From Actinomyces sp. oral taxon 414 (GTDB lineage: Bacteria > Actinomycetota > Actinomycetes > Actinomycetales > Actinomycetaceae), in contig NZ_CP012590.1 of NCBI RefSeq assembly GCF_001278845.1, positions 3,224,001 through 3,288,000 of the forward strand: a DNA stretch of 64,000 bases, given 5' to 3'. Made by a program: the position numbers and the translations under genes. This document shows positions 23,011-31,906 of the stretch, one piece after another. The stretch's first letter is position 1; every line of letters begins with the position of its first letter. The notes below the pieces were generated by a model. It was not told where the DNA came from. It saw only the letters and a list, made by a program, of their open reading frames with translations, and did no database searches.

Positions 23011-23484
23011 ATGACGCAGCAGCACCCCTCCGACCCCTACTCGGCCGATTCCACGTACCCCTCCGACCCCTACTCCGCCGGGTCCACGTACTCAGCCGGC
23101 TCCTACTCCGCCGGGTCCGCCTACTCCGCAGGCCACTACTCCGACGACCCCACGTACTCCTCCGGCTCCTACTCCGCCGATTCCACGTACTCAGCCGACC
23201 CCTACTCCACTGACCCCTACACCTCCGACCCCTACTCCGACGACCCGTACTCCGCCGGCTCCTACCCCCCAGGCTCCTACTCCGCCCGCACCGAGTCCTG
23301 GCGCACCACGCTCCCCCGCCGCTCCCGCCGTCGGCTCATCGCCGGCGTGTGCGGCGGCCTGGCCGAGCACTGGGGCGTGAGCCCCACGCTCGTACGCCTG
23401 GCCACCCTGCTCCTGGCCCTCCTGCCAGGTCCGATGTGGTTCGTCTACGTCGCCGCCTGGATCGTCATGCCCGACGCCGACTGA
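23011..23484 (+). CDS. PspC-domain membrane protein with Tyr/Ser/Asp-rich repetitive N-terminus
   Basis: Residues 1-95 are a low-complexity chain of short units such as DPYSADSTY and SAGSYSAG. Residues about 100-157 form a PspC domain (RRLIAGVCGGLAEHWGVSP...) with one hydrophobic segment ending in VAAWIVMP. PspC proteins act at the envelope in stress sensing; the disordered Tyr-rich arm is probably cytoplasmic and could mediate contacts. The 3' end overlaps the convergent NAD-kinase-like gene by 40 bp. Confidence 0.85.
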   Translation: MTQQHPSDPYSADSTYPSDPYSAGSTYSAGSYSAGSAYSAGHYSDDPTYSSGSYSADSTYSADPYSTDPYTSDPYSDDPYSAGSYPPGSYSARTESWRTTLPRRSRRRLIAGVCGGLAEHWGVSPTLVRLATLLLALLPGPMWFVYVAAWIVMPDAD

Positions 23485-24491
23485 CTCCCCCGACACCGCC
23501 CACCCCGCCATCCGCCCCCGTCGTCCGGCCCGGCCGCGGCCCCGGGCCGTCCTCGCCCGCGCTCCCGCCGAGTGCCGCCCGCCGCGTCGTCCGGCCCGAC
23601 CAGCCGCAGGCGCCGCGGGGACAGGCCGACGGCAACGTCCTGGCCCCACGTCAGCTCGCAGCGGTCGGTCTCGACCCCGTCGCCGAAGACCACGAGGCGC
23701 TCGCTCGCCACGGTGAGCACCAGCCGCTCGCCGTCGGCCAGGAGCCCGTCGGTCAGGCTCGCGCCCGTGGCCGGCGAGGGCCAGGCCTCCCGCACGAACC
23801 AGGCCAGGCGCGACTCCCCCGGCGCCGGGAGGACGCGCCCGCCCCGGTCGTGGGCGAGCGAGGCCGCCCAGCCGGTGGACCCGGCGCCCGTGGCGACGAC
23901 GACCCCGGAGGAGCACTGGTGCTCCCGGCCGCCCGGCGCGCTCAGCAGATAGCGCGCCGACTGGTGGCCGACGTCGCCCAGGAAGACCTCGTTGAGGGCG
24001 GTGAGCTCCTGGCCGTCGTCGGCCTCGGCCCGCACCATGGAGATCTCCTCGGCGCGCGGCTCCCGCCCGCGGGCGAGGTCCCGCACGAGGGCGGCGGCCC
24101 GCTCCGGGCGGGTGCGCGCGAGCGCCCCGGTCCCGCCACCGGGGTCGACGCCGACGACGAGCTGGCCGGTCAGGTACTTGGCCGCGTTGGCCACCAGCCC
24201 GTCCTGGCCGACGACGATCACGAGGTCCTCCCGGGCGAACAGGAAGCGCGACAGGTCCGCGCGCTCGACCTCGGCCAGGGCCCACTCCCGCGGGACGGCG
24301 GCCAGGACCTGGCGGCGGGCGTCGGCCAGCGCGTCGTGCGCCGCCTGGACCCGGGCGAGGTCGCGCCCGCGGGTGCGCAGGAAGAATTCGGCCTGGCCGC
24401 GGGTGGCGTGGCGCTCGAGGAGCTCCTCGAGCTCGGTGCGCCGGGTGACGACGACGGCGCGGCGGCGGCCCGCGAGCGCCGGCGCGCTCAC
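23445..24491 (-). CDS. NAD-kinase-like protein (diverged PpnK fold)
   Basis: A 348-residue protein with an ATP-NAD kinase fold: a nucleotide-binding motif IVVGQDGLVANAAKYL (instead of the usual GGDGT), VVGVDPGGGTGAL, LNEVFLGD (the NE motif) and ATGAGSTGW. It is not the housekeeping kinase pattern and may have another substrate. The C-terminal 40 residues are Gly/Arg-rich. Its ATG overlaps the stop of the upstream SPFH gene (ATGA), so the two are coupled. Its neighbours NrtR-like and macrodomain genes also point to NAD or ADP-ribose chemistry. Confidence 0.75.
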   Translation of the reverse strand: MSAPALAGRRRAVVVTRRTELEELLERHATRGQAEFFLRTRGRDLARVQAAHDALADARRQVLAAVPREWALAEVERADLSRFLFAREDLVIVVGQDGLVANAAKYLTGQLVVGVDPGGGTGALARTRPERAAALVRDLARGREPRAEEISMVRAEADDGQELTALNEVFLGDVGHQSARYLLSAPGGREHQCSSGVVVATGAGSTGWAASLAHDRGGRVLPAPGESRLAWFVREAWPSPATGASLTDGLLADGERLVLTVASERLVVFGDGVETDRCELTWGQDVAVGLSPRRLRLVGPDDAAGGTRRERGRGRPGAAAGPDDGGGWRGGRCRGSQSASGMTIQAAT

Positions 24492-25609
24492 CGCGATCCC
24501 GCCTTCCGCGCGCCGGCCCCGCCCGCCGCGGCGCCCCCGCCCGAGCCCGCATCGGCCCCGCCCGCCGCGCCGCCAGTGCCCCCCCCGCTCTCGATCACAC
24601 CCGCCCCGCTCCGGCTCCCGAGCAGATCGCCCAGCAGGCCGGTGAGCAGATCGGGGGTGAGGGTGAGCTGGCCGATGCTCGGCAGGTGGCCGGCGGCCTC
24701 GCGCAGCGCCAGGGCCCGCAGGACTCCCTCGCCGAGACCGGCGTAGGCCTCCGTGCGGGCCCGCTCGGCCTCCGCCTGCGCCGCGCCCATCTGGCGGACC
24801 TCCTCGGCGCGGGCGGCGGCCTCCAGCCGGGTCCTGTCGGCCAGGCCGGTGGAGTCGACCAGGGCGGCGGCGGCGCGCTCCTCGGCCTCCCGGCGCCGGT
24901 TGGCCCCCTCCTGGGCGACGAGCGCCTCGCGCCGTCGGGCCACCTCGAGCTTGGAGGCGAGCTCGTTGACGGAGATCTGCTGCTCGCGCTCGACGGCGAG
25001 GGCGCGCCGCTCGTAGAGGGCGCGGTCGGCCTCGGTCTGGAGCTGCTCGCGCAGCGGGGTCTGGAGGGCCTTCTCGATGTCCGCCTCGGGGCGCAGGGAC
25101 AGGACGCGCACGTCGCAGACCTCGACGCCCACGCCGGCCAGCCGCTCCTGGCCCCGCATCCCGTCCACGAGGGCGTCGCGCACCAGGGGCAGGCCGGTGG
25201 ACAGGGCCTCGGGCAGATCGAGGGCGCGCAGGACGTCGACGACGAGGGACTGGGCGACCTCGCCGACGAGGTCGGCGACCTGCCGCACGCCCTGGACGCG
25301 CTCGGCGTCGTCGGTCACGGGGTGGACGGCGAGGTCGAGGCGGCGGGCGGCGGTCTCGGGGTCGACGAAGCGGTAGGTGAGCACGGCCTGGACGGTGACG
25401 TCCTGCTGGTCGCGGGTGGCGACGTGGAAGAGGACGGGGCGCTCGTGGTCGGTGGCGGGCACCTCGGAGATCGCGGCGAGGGCGGGCCGGAACCAGAAGG
25501 CGAGGCCGACGCCGCAGTGGACCGTCCTCCCGCGGCGCAGGTGCACGACGTGCTCGGTGGGGGTGCCCTGGTAGCGGGCGAGGAGGAACAGGCGGCGGAT
25601 GCGTCCCAT
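24488..25609 (-). CDS. SPFH/Band-7 domain protein
   Basis: Residues about 1-190 resemble a stomatin/prohibitin (SPFH) domain, followed by a long Ala/Glu/Arg-rich helical region with coiled-coil character (about 190-310) and a Gly/Ala-rich tail. I see no strong N-terminal membrane segment; the start MGRIRRLFLLARYQG may be a peripheral anchor. I chose the ATG at 25609 because AGGAG precedes it. It is the first gene of a two-gene operon with the NAD-kinase-like protein, divergent from the NrtR-like regulator. Confidence 0.78.
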   Translation of the reverse strand: MGRIRRLFLLARYQGTPTEHVVHLRRGRTVHCGVGLAFWFRPALAAISEVPATDHERPVLFHVATRDQQDVTVQAVLTYRFVDPETAARRLDLAVHPVTDDAERVQGVRQVADLVGEVAQSLVVDVLRALDLPEALSTGLPLVRDALVDGMRGQERLAGVGVEVCDVRVLSLRPEADIEKALQTPLREQLQTEADRALYERRALAVEREQQISVNELASKLEVARRREALVAQEGANRRREAEERAAAALVDSTGLADRTRLEAAARAEEVRQMGAAQAEAERARTEAYAGLGEGVLRALALREAAGHLPSIGQLTLTPDLLTGLLGDLLGSRSGAGVIESGGGTGGAAGGADAGSGGGAAAGGAGARKAGSR

Positions 25610-25701
25610 GGCGGGCTCCTTCGGCGGTGCGGTGAACGGCGGTGCGCGGGTGTCGGACGGCGGAGGCTGCCAGCGGGCGCGGGGACCGCGGCGCCTCGTT
25701 T

Positions 25702-25756
25702 TCGTCAAAACGACGATATATGGGCCGGCACTTCTCGTCAAGATGACATTTAATCT
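25702..25756 (+). promoter_or_regulatory. Tandem operator-like palindromes between SPFH and NrtR-like genes
   Basis: TCGTC-AAAAC-GACGA at 25702-25716 and GTCA-AGA-TGAC at 25737-25747 are similar short dyads about 35 bp apart. TAATCT at 25751-25756 is a likely -10 for the rightward gene, whose GTG is at 25768. The GTCA/TGAC form suits an NrtR-type NUDIX repressor, so autoregulation is plausible. Confidence 0.5.
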
Positions 25757-25767
25757 AGGGTGGGGTC

Positions 25768-26757
25768 GTGCCCCACGTCCGACCAGATCCGGCCCCCTCC
25801 GCGAGCGCGCAGCCCCCGGCCCCGGGTCCCGCGCCGGTGCGCCCGACCCCGCCCGCGAGCGCGCCGGCCGCACCCATGTCCGCCTCAGCCCCATCCACGG
25901 CCGCACAGTCCCCGGCCCCGGCCCCACCCGCATCGGCCGCACAGTCCCCGGCCCCGGCCGCATCGACCGCACGGCCCCCGGTCCCGGCCGCGCCGCCGCC
26001 CACCGCGGCCCGCCTGCCCATCGCCGTCGACGTCGTCGCCCTCACCGTCGCCGACGGCGCCCTGCGGGTCCTCCTGGTGGACCGCCTCCTCGAGCCCTAC
26101 GCCGGCAGGCCCGCCCTCCCCGGCGGTTTCCTCCTCGACGGCGAGGACGTCGCCGGGGCCGCCGTGCGCGAGCTGACCGAGGAGACCGGCGTCGCCCCGC
26201 GCGGGCACCTGGAGCAGCTGCGCACCTACGGGCCGGTGGGGCGCGACCCGCGCGGGCCCGTGCTGTCGGTCGCCCACCTCCTGTTCTCCCCGGTCCTCGA
26301 CCTGCCGCGCGCGGGCGGGGACGCGGCCGCGGTCCGCTGGGCGCCCGTCGGCCCCTTCCTGGAGGGGGGCGCGCACCTGGCCTTCGATCACGACCGGATC
26401 CTGGCCGACGGCGTCGAGCGGGCGCGGGCCAAGATCGAGTACTCGCCGCTGGCCACAGCCTTCTGCCCCGAGGAGTTCACCATCGCCGAGCTGCGCCGCG
26501 TCTACGAGGCGGTGTGGGGCACAAGACTGGATCCGCGCAACTTCCACCGCAAGGCCACCCGCTCCGAGGGCTTCCTCCAGGCCACCGGCCGCGTCCGCTC
26601 CGAGGGGGTGGGCCGGCCCGCGGCGCTCTTCCGGCGCCCGCCCGGCAGCGGGCCGACCGCCGCCGTGCTCCAGCCGCCGCTCCTGCGCCCCGACGGCGAT
26701 GCGCCGTCGTCGGGCGCCCGACGGGCCACCGGCGCCGATCGCGCCGCCCCCTCGTGA
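25768..26757 (+). CDS. NrtR-like NUDIX-winged-helix transcriptional regulator
   Basis: Residues about 85-220 are a NUDIX domain with a complete box (GGFLLDGEDVAG..., RELTEETG), and residues about 225-300 are the winged-helix part typical of NrtR (SPLATAFCPEEFTIAELRRVYEAVWG and NFHRKATRSEGFL). NrtR proteins repress NAD-synthesis or ADP-ribose genes and sense ADP-ribose. An intact NUDIX box leaves catalysis possible. The first 80 residues are Pro/Ala-rich; a later start would remove them. It is divergent from SPFH/NAD-kinase-like genes, with palindromes between. Confidence 0.82.
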   Translation: MPHVRPDPAPSASAQPPAPGPAPVRPTPPASAPAAPMSASAPSTAAQSPAPAPPASAAQSPAPAASTARPPVPAAPPPTAARLPIAVDVVALTVADGALRVLLVDRLLEPYAGRPALPGGFLLDGEDVAGAAVRELTEETGVAPRGHLEQLRTYGPVGRDPRGPVLSVAHLLFSPVLDLPRAGGDAAAVRWAPVGPFLEGGAHLAFDHDRILADGVERARAKIEYSPLATAFCPEEFTIAELRRVYEAVWGTRLDPRNFHRKATRSEGFLQATGRVRSEGVGRPAALFRRPPGSGPTAAVLQPPLLRPDGDAPSSGARRATGADRAAPS

Positions 26758-26874
26758 ATCCGCGACGACGCCCCGTCGGGCACCGCCGAAGCGGGTCGGG
26801 CGGGGCGCTGATCGCCCGGCCGGCAGCCCGTCGGGCCCGGCCGTGCGGTCAGCGCCCCGGCCGGAGCCTGGCAG

Positions 26875-27765
26875 TCAGCGTCCCGGTCGGAGCCGTGCGG
26901 CGAGGGCCTCCTCGTAGGCGAGGACGTCCGCCTCGGCGAAGGCGCACACGACGATCCGCATGCGGCTGGCCGGGTGCGCGCCGAGCCAGGCCTCAATCGT
27001 GTCCAGCACGAGGGGGGCCGCCTCCTCCTTGGGGTAGCCGAAGACGCCGGTGGACACCGAGCACAGGCCCACCGAGTCGAGCCCGGCGGCCTCGGCGGCG
27101 TCGAGCACGCTGCGGTAGGAGGAGGCGAGCAGGCGGCGGTGCTCCTCGCCCACCTCGCCCTCGACGACGGGCCCGACGGTGTGGATGACGTGCGCGGCCG
27201 GAAGGTGGTATCCGCCGGTGAGCAGCGCCCGCCCCGTCTCCTCCGGGCGCCCGCCCCGGGAGTCCATGTAGGCGGCGCACTCGGCGCGCAGCCCCGGGCC
27301 GGCGACGGCGTGGATGACATTGTCGATGCAGGCGTGCCCGGGCACGCGGCAGCCGAGCATGGCCGAGTTGGCGGCGTTGACGATGGCGCCGGCGCGCAGC
27401 GCGGTGAGGTCGCCCCGCCACAGGGCGACCCTCTCCCCCAGCGCGCTGCCCACGCCGTGGGTGTCCGCCAGGGTCGCCAGATCCAGGGCGTCGGGGGCGC
27501 CGGCGGCGCGCACGCGCTCGGCCGACTCGGCGGCGAGCAGGGCGTCGAGGTCCTCGCGGGCGCCGTCGTCGGGGATCGGCCGGGGCGGGCGGATGGTGAG
27601 CAGGCCGTCGAGGAGGCGGCGCTTCTCGATGGCGGGCAGCTCGGCCAGCGCGGCGGGCGGCGGGAAGGCGGCGACGTCGCCCGCCCGGACGGCCTCGGTC
27701 GCGAAGTACTGCGTCAGGCGCGTCAGGCGCGCGACGTCGGAGAAGGGGCTGGGGCTGTGCGGCAC
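26875..27765 (-). CDS. Zinc-dependent macrodomain protein (probable protein-ADP-ribose hydrolase)
   Basis: Residues 1-110 are an N-terminal helical extension and residues about 115-296 a macrodomain. The ADP-ribose loop AIVNAANSAMLGC is followed by PGHACIDNVIH; the Cys, His and Cys match the zinc site of the Zn-macro class that removes ADP-ribose from proteins. Phosphate loop SVSTGVFGYP is intact. No sirtuin or lipoate-ligase partner is adjacent, unlike the SirTM operons. Convergent with the NrtR-like gene, 117 bp away. Confidence 0.88.
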   Translation of the reverse strand: MPHSPSPFSDVARLTRLTQYFATEAVRAGDVAAFPPPAALAELPAIEKRRLLDGLLTIRPPRPIPDDGAREDLDALLAAESAERVRAAGAPDALDLATLADTHGVGSALGERVALWRGDLTALRAGAIVNAANSAMLGCRVPGHACIDNVIHAVAGPGLRAECAAYMDSRGGRPEETGRALLTGGYHLPAAHVIHTVGPVVEGEVGEEHRRLLASSYRSVLDAAEAAGLDSVGLCSVSTGVFGYPKEEAAPLVLDTIEAWLGAHPASRMRIVVCAFAEADVLAYEEALAARLRPGR

Positions 27766-27838
27766 GCCCCCAGGCTATCGCCGCCCCCGGGGCCCCACGG
27801 TCGGCGGTTGCCGGTCCCACGCGCGGTCGCCGGTCGCG

Positions 27839-27889
27839 CGTCTGCTACGCCCTTTCACCCTTGGCTACGCCCCTTTTCCCGCGCAGTGA
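27839..27889 (+). repeat. CTACGCC repeat, copy 2
   Basis: CGTCTGCTACGCCCTTTCAC followed by a second GGCTACGCCCC and CGCAGTGA. It matches one arm of the copy at 14867 and directly abuts composite element B. Confidence 0.65.
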
Positions 27890-28292
27890 GCCTTTCTCAC
27901 CGAGAATGCGAGGTTCGGATCGACGATGTGGGGCGGGTGGGACCCCTGGGGCGATCCGGGGCGGGGACATGTCCAGATCTGTTGCAAAGGCGCCCCGCGG
28001 CGGGATCGGCCGTGGATGAAAGCGCGGAATACCAACGATTCTCCTCCGGCGCTCCGGCGCGATCGGGGTCTTTGCAACAGATTTGGACAACCCGCGCCGC
28101 CGCGGACCCTCCGGGGAGGGCGGCCGCGGGCCCGATGGCGACCATGACGGGCGCCCCGACGACCGGACGAGACCCGCGAGGACGCACCCCGCCCCCACGC
28201 GCGAGATCGTCACTTGACCCGCGAGCACGTCACATAACCCGCGAGAACGTACCTCTAGCAGACGTGCTCGCGGGTCAAGTGACGATCTCGCG
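27887..28292 (+). repeat. Composite palindromic element, copy B
   Basis: Starts TGAGCCTTTCTCACCG, an end motif shared with insertion-sequence flanks elsewhere in the window. The core spans 27970-28089 (120 bp) with 20-bp arms TGTCCAGATCTGTTGCAAAG and one mismatch, and keeps the GCGCGGAATA-CAACGATTCT interior. A GC-rich spacer leads to a hairpin with 32-bp perfect arms at 28200-28231 and 28261-28292. It fills the gap between the macrodomain and dps genes; no gene is seen there. Confidence 0.85.
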
Positions 28293-28398
28293 GATCAAGT
28301 GACGTGCTCGGCGCTCACCCGACGATCCCGCGGGCCGCGGCGCCGGCGCCGGACGGTCAGGTCCGGCCCCGGGCGCTCGGCACCGCGGCCCCGACCGC

Positions 28399-28902
28399 TC
28401 AGGCGCTGTAGTTCTGGGCGGACAGGAACCAGCTCTGCTGCTCCAGGCGCTGGGTGTAGTCCTCCAGGATGCCGGAGGAGGAGGGGTCGGCCTCGTCGAC
28501 GGCGCCGTGGATCTCGCGCAGCGTGGTGGTCACGGCGTTGATGGCGGAGACGATGTAGTCGACGGCGTCGGCGGTGATGACGCCGGCCTCGGGGGCCTCG
28601 GGCACGGAGGTCTGCTCGGCGACGGTGGCCGGGCGCCCGTCCGGGTAGGCGTTGATGGCGCGCATGCGCTCGGCGAGCTCGTCGGAGCCCTCGCGGGCGA
28701 TGTCGACGACCTCGTCGAGGTTGAGGTGCAGGTCGCGGAAGTTGGGTCCGACGACGTTCCAGTGGACCTGCTTGCCCACCAGGCTGAGAGCAGTGATGTC
28801 GACCAGGGCGCGCTGGAGGTCGGCGGCCAGCTCGGCGGAGGCGGTGAAAGCAGGGGTCACAGGGGCGTTCTTGACGGTCTTGGTGCTCATGGCCATCACC
28901 AT
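28399..28902 (-). CDS. dps: Dps-family DNA-binding ferritin-like protein
   Basis: Four-helix ferritin-like protein that mineralises iron and shields DNA under starvation or peroxide stress. The ferroxidase segment LVGKQVHWNVVGPNFRDLH with the conserved His and the following LDEVVD Asp/Glu is intact. The start at 28902 (MVMAMSTK) has GGGAG eight bases upstream; ATGs at 28896 and 28890 are alternatives. The protein has 167 residues, which is usual. It is monocistronic, divergent from the ABC operon. Confidence 0.93.
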   Translation of the reverse strand: MVMAMSTKTVKNAPVTPAFTASAELAADLQRALVDITALSLVGKQVHWNVVGPNFRDLHLNLDEVVDIAREGSDELAERMRAINAYPDGRPATVAEQTSVPEAPEAGVITADAVDYIVSAINAVTTTLREIHGAVDEADPSSSGILEDYTQRLEQQSWFLSAQNYSA

Positions 28903-29052
28903 ACGATTCACTCCCGCCGATGGCCACGGCCTATCGCCCTGAGGAAACAGGTCGACGACGGCGCGGCCGGGCCCGCGCCGGCCCGTCCCCCACGGGGGAC
29001 AGATCGCGCCCTCCCGGTGCGCGGGACCGGGCCCGCGGGCTGTCATGGATCC

Positions 29053-30321
29053 ATGAGCACCTCAAAGAACACAGCAGTACTCCCGCAGTGGGCGGCGCCG
29101 GGACGACCCGCGCACGCATCCGTCCGGCACGCCGCCACGGCCGCCCGGACCGGCCAGCAGTACCCCCGCCCGTCCGGCCGACCGTCCGTCCCTCCGGCGG
29201 GGCCCGCGGCCCCGGCCAGCGCCGCGGCCGTCCCTGCGACCACACCGGCGCCCCCGGCCGGCGCACCCGTCTCCGCACCGGCCGTCCCAGCCGCCCCCGC
29301 GACCGCCCGCCCCGTCCCGGCGCAGGCCCCCGGACGCCCCCGGAGCCACCGCACCGACGACCTGGTCGTCACCACCGACGGCCTGACGAAGACCTACGGC
29401 GACTTCCACGCCGTCGACCACCTGAACCTGCGGGTCCCGCGCGGCGGCATCTACGGATTCCTGGGCCCCAACGGCGCGGGCAAGTCCACCACCATGAAGC
29501 TCCTGCTGGGCCTGACCCGCCCCACCTCCGGCACCATGAGCGTGCTGGGCCACCCGGTGAGCCCCCGCTCGCCGCTGCCGGCCGGCGCCATCGGCTCCCT
29601 CATCGAGGGCCCCTCCTACTACCCCAGGCTCACCGGCCCGGAGAACCTCGCCATGATCGCCGACTACCTCGGCCTGCCCCGCATCCGCGTGCAGCACGCC
29701 CTGGCCACGGTCGCGCTGACCGGCCAGGACGAGAAACTGGTCAAGGACTACTCCCTGGGCATGAAGCAGCGCCTGGGACTGGCCATGGCGCTGCTGGCCG
29801 ATCCGCCGCTCATGCTCCTGGATGAGCCCACCAACGGCCTGGACCCGGCCGGCGTCGCCGAGATCCGCGAGCTCATCGTGGCCCTGGCCCGCCAGGAGGG
29901 CGTGACCGTCATCGTCTCCTCCCACATCCTCAGCGAGATCGAGCAGATGGCCGACGTCGTGGGCATCATCTGCGCCGGGAGCCTGCGCTACCAGGGTCCG
30001 CTGTCCGGCCTCCAGGACGAGGGCGTCATCGACTTCACCGTCTCCGACCCGGCGGGAGCGGCCGCCCTGTTCGACGAGCAGCGGATCGCCCACCGGGTCC
30101 GCGGCCGGACGGTGCGCATCCCCATGCTGCCCGACGAGGCGGTGGGCGATCTGGTGACCCGCATTGTGCGCGCGGGCGGCACGGTCTTCCGGGTGCAGAC
30201 GGTCCGCAAGACCCTGGAGCAGGCCTTCCTGGAGCTGACCGACCCGCTCGGCCACCAGCACCGGCCCGGCCCGGCCGCGGACGCCGTCCCCCTCACGACC
30301 GGGCGGGGGGCGCAGCGATGA
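29053..30321 (+). CDS. ABC transporter ATP-binding protein (antibiotic-export/immunity type)
   Basis: Walker A GPNGAGKST, signature YSLGMKQRLGLA and Walker B LMLLDEPTNGLD are intact. The first 100 residues are a Pro/Ala/Gly-rich extension not needed for the fold, and a start nearer residue 100 is possible. The C-terminal about 100 residues follow the typical export-ATPase pattern. It overlaps the next permease by 4 bp. Together with two ABC-2-like permeases and a two-component system it forms a five-gene operon resembling bacitracin or lantibiotic self-protection loci. Confidence 0.9.
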   Translation: MSTSKNTAVLPQWAAPGRPAHASVRHAATAARTGQQYPRPSGRPSVPPAGPAAPASAAAVPATTPAPPAGAPVSAPAVPAAPATARPVPAQAPGRPRSHRTDDLVVTTDGLTKTYGDFHAVDHLNLRVPRGGIYGFLGPNGAGKSTTMKLLLGLTRPTSGTMSVLGHPVSPRSPLPAGAIGSLIEGPSYYPRLTGPENLAMIADYLGLPRIRVQHALATVALTGQDEKLVKDYSLGMKQRLGLAMALLADPPLMLLDEPTNGLDPAGVAEIRELIVALARQEGVTVIVSSHILSEIEQMADVVGIICAGSLRYQGPLSGLQDEGVIDFTVSDPAGAAALFDEQRIAHRVRGRTVRIPMLPDEAVGDLVTRIVRAGGTVFRVQTVRKTLEQAFLELTDPLGHQHRPGPAADAVPLTTGRGAQR

Positions 30322-31079
30322 GCGCCCTCGGCATGGAGCTTCGCAAGATCAAGCGGCGCCGCTTCTGGCTCATGGCCGCGGGCGCCGCCGGTCTGGAACT
30401 GGCCTGGGTCATGGCCGCCACCGGCAAGCGCGCCGGAAGCGCGGCCGAGCAGCGCCTGCTGGGGCTGAGCCTCAACGAGGGCATGAGCCTGTGCGCCCTG
30501 GTGATGCCCTTCGTCGCGGCGGTGCTGGCCTCCCGCCTGGCGACGGTGGACACCGAAGAGCGGATGGGCCAGCTGCTCACCGCCCTGGGGCAGCGCGGGG
30601 CCGCCCGCTTCGACGCGAAGCTGGCCCTGGGATCTTTCGTCGTCGCGCTCGGGCAGGCGTCGTTCCTGGCGTTCATCGCCCTGGCCGGCCCCGGCATGGG
30701 GCTGCGCACGACGGCGGCCTACCAGGACTCGCTCTGGCCGGCCCTCGTGGTGATGCTCGCCGCCTCCGTCGCGGCGACGGCGGTCCAGCTGGCCCTGGCG
30801 ATCTGCGTCGACAAGCAGGCGGTCGGGCTGGCCGCGGGCGCGCTGGCGGGGGTGCTGTGCTCGGGGCTGCCCGCCGCGCACCTGGAGACCCTGGGCTGGC
30901 TGTTCCCCTGGGGCGTGGTCGTCGCCGGCAATCCCATCTCCAGCCTGGCCTCCTTCCGGACGCACGTCCCCACCGCGGTCGCCCACCCATGGGCGGGCGC
31001 CCTGTTCGCCATCATCGCCGCCGCCGTCTGGGTCGCGGTGGCCAGACTCGCCGTCGTCCACAAGGAGAACCACCGATGA
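30318..31079 (+). CDS. ABC transporter permease, first subunit
   Basis: A 253-residue integral membrane protein with about six hydrophobic segments. The N-terminal MELRKIKRRRFW and general layout match the ABC-2 permeases of lantibiotic protection systems (MutE/EpiE-like). The ATG overlaps the ATPase stop and the TGA overlaps the next permease start, so stoichiometric coupling is likely. Confidence 0.85.
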   Translation: MSALGMELRKIKRRRFWLMAAGAAGLELAWVMAATGKRAGSAAEQRLLGLSLNEGMSLCALVMPFVAAVLASRLATVDTEERMGQLLTALGQRGAARFDAKLALGSFVVALGQASFLAFIALAGPGMGLRTTAAYQDSLWPALVVMLAASVAATAVQLALAICVDKQAVGLAAGALAGVLCSGLPAAHLETLGWLFPWGVVVAGNPISSLASFRTHVPTAVAHPWAGALFAIIAAAVWVAVARLAVVHKENHR

Positions 31080-31906
31080 GCACCTCGACACGCCTTTCCC
31101 TCCCCGCCGCCCCGGCGCGCCCGCCGGCGCGCACCGAGCGGCCCCCGCGCCCCCGGCCCGCCGGGCCGTCGGTGCGAGCGGCCTGGGCGTGGGAGAACCG
31201 CAAGGCCTCCAACCGCTGGTACTGGGCGACGCTGGCGGCGCTGTGCGCCCTCGGGATGGCGGGCGGCTGGTCCCAGTACACCTCGTTCCGCGCCGAATTC
31301 GAAACCCAGGGGGCGACGTGGCTCGCCGTGTGGAGTCAGGCGACGCTCCTGCCGACCATGCTGTTCATACCCATGCTCGTGGGGGCGCTCACCGCGCAGA
31401 CCGCCGCCGGCGAGCACCAGGGGCGCAACTGGCAGCGCATGAACGCCAACCGCCTGCAGGGCGCCATGATCGCGGGCAAGCTCCTCCACATGGCGCAGAC
31501 CGCGCTGCTCACCGCGCTGGTGCTCCTGGGGGAGTTCATCGTCACCGGGCTGCTGCTCGGCTTCGACCCGGCTGAGCTCGGCCCCTACGCGGCCAGGCTC
31601 GTCCCCATCGCCCTGTCGGTCCTGGCCATCGAGGTGTTCGTCGCCTGGCTCGGCGTCGTCATGACCTCGTTCGCCTCGGTCATGACCACCGTGCTGGTGG
31701 CAACCGTCGCCGGCTGCGCCGCGACGCTGATCGTCCCCGCGGTCTCGGCCCTCTACCCGCTGTCGCTCATGACCGCGGCCTGCGCCCCCCGCGACCCCGG
31801 TAGCATCGACTCCATGGGGTCCATCGCGCTCACCTCCGCCATCGCCGCCGCCTGGGTCCTGGCGTGGACGATAGCGCTGCGGCGCGCCGCCAGCCGGGTC
31901 TCATGA
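31076..31906 (+). CDS. ABC transporter permease, second subunit
   Basis: A 276-residue membrane protein with a Pro/Arg-rich N-terminal 35 residues followed by about six transmembrane segments, related in layout to the preceding permease. The motif GEHQGRNWQRMNANRLQG between segments is typical of this permease group. It overlaps both neighbours by 4 bp. Confidence 0.85.
   Translation: MSTSTRLSLPAAPARPPARTERPPRPRPAGPSVRAAWAWENRKASNRWYWATLAALCALGMAGGWSQYTSFRAEFETQGATWLAVWSQATLLPTMLFIPMLVGALTAQTAAGEHQGRNWQRMNANRLQGAMIAGKLLHMAQTALLTALVLLGEFIVTGLLLGFDPAELGPYAARLVPIALSVLAIEVFVAWLGVVMTSFASVMTTVLVATVAGCAATLIVPAVSALYPLSLMTAACAPRDPGSIDSMGSIALTSAIAAAWVLAWTIALRRAASRVS

Noticed and set aside
25768..26005. 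N-terminal 80 residues of the NrtR-like protein as a real domain
   Set aside because: They are Pro/Ala/Ser low complexity; a later start is possible, so I give no function to them.
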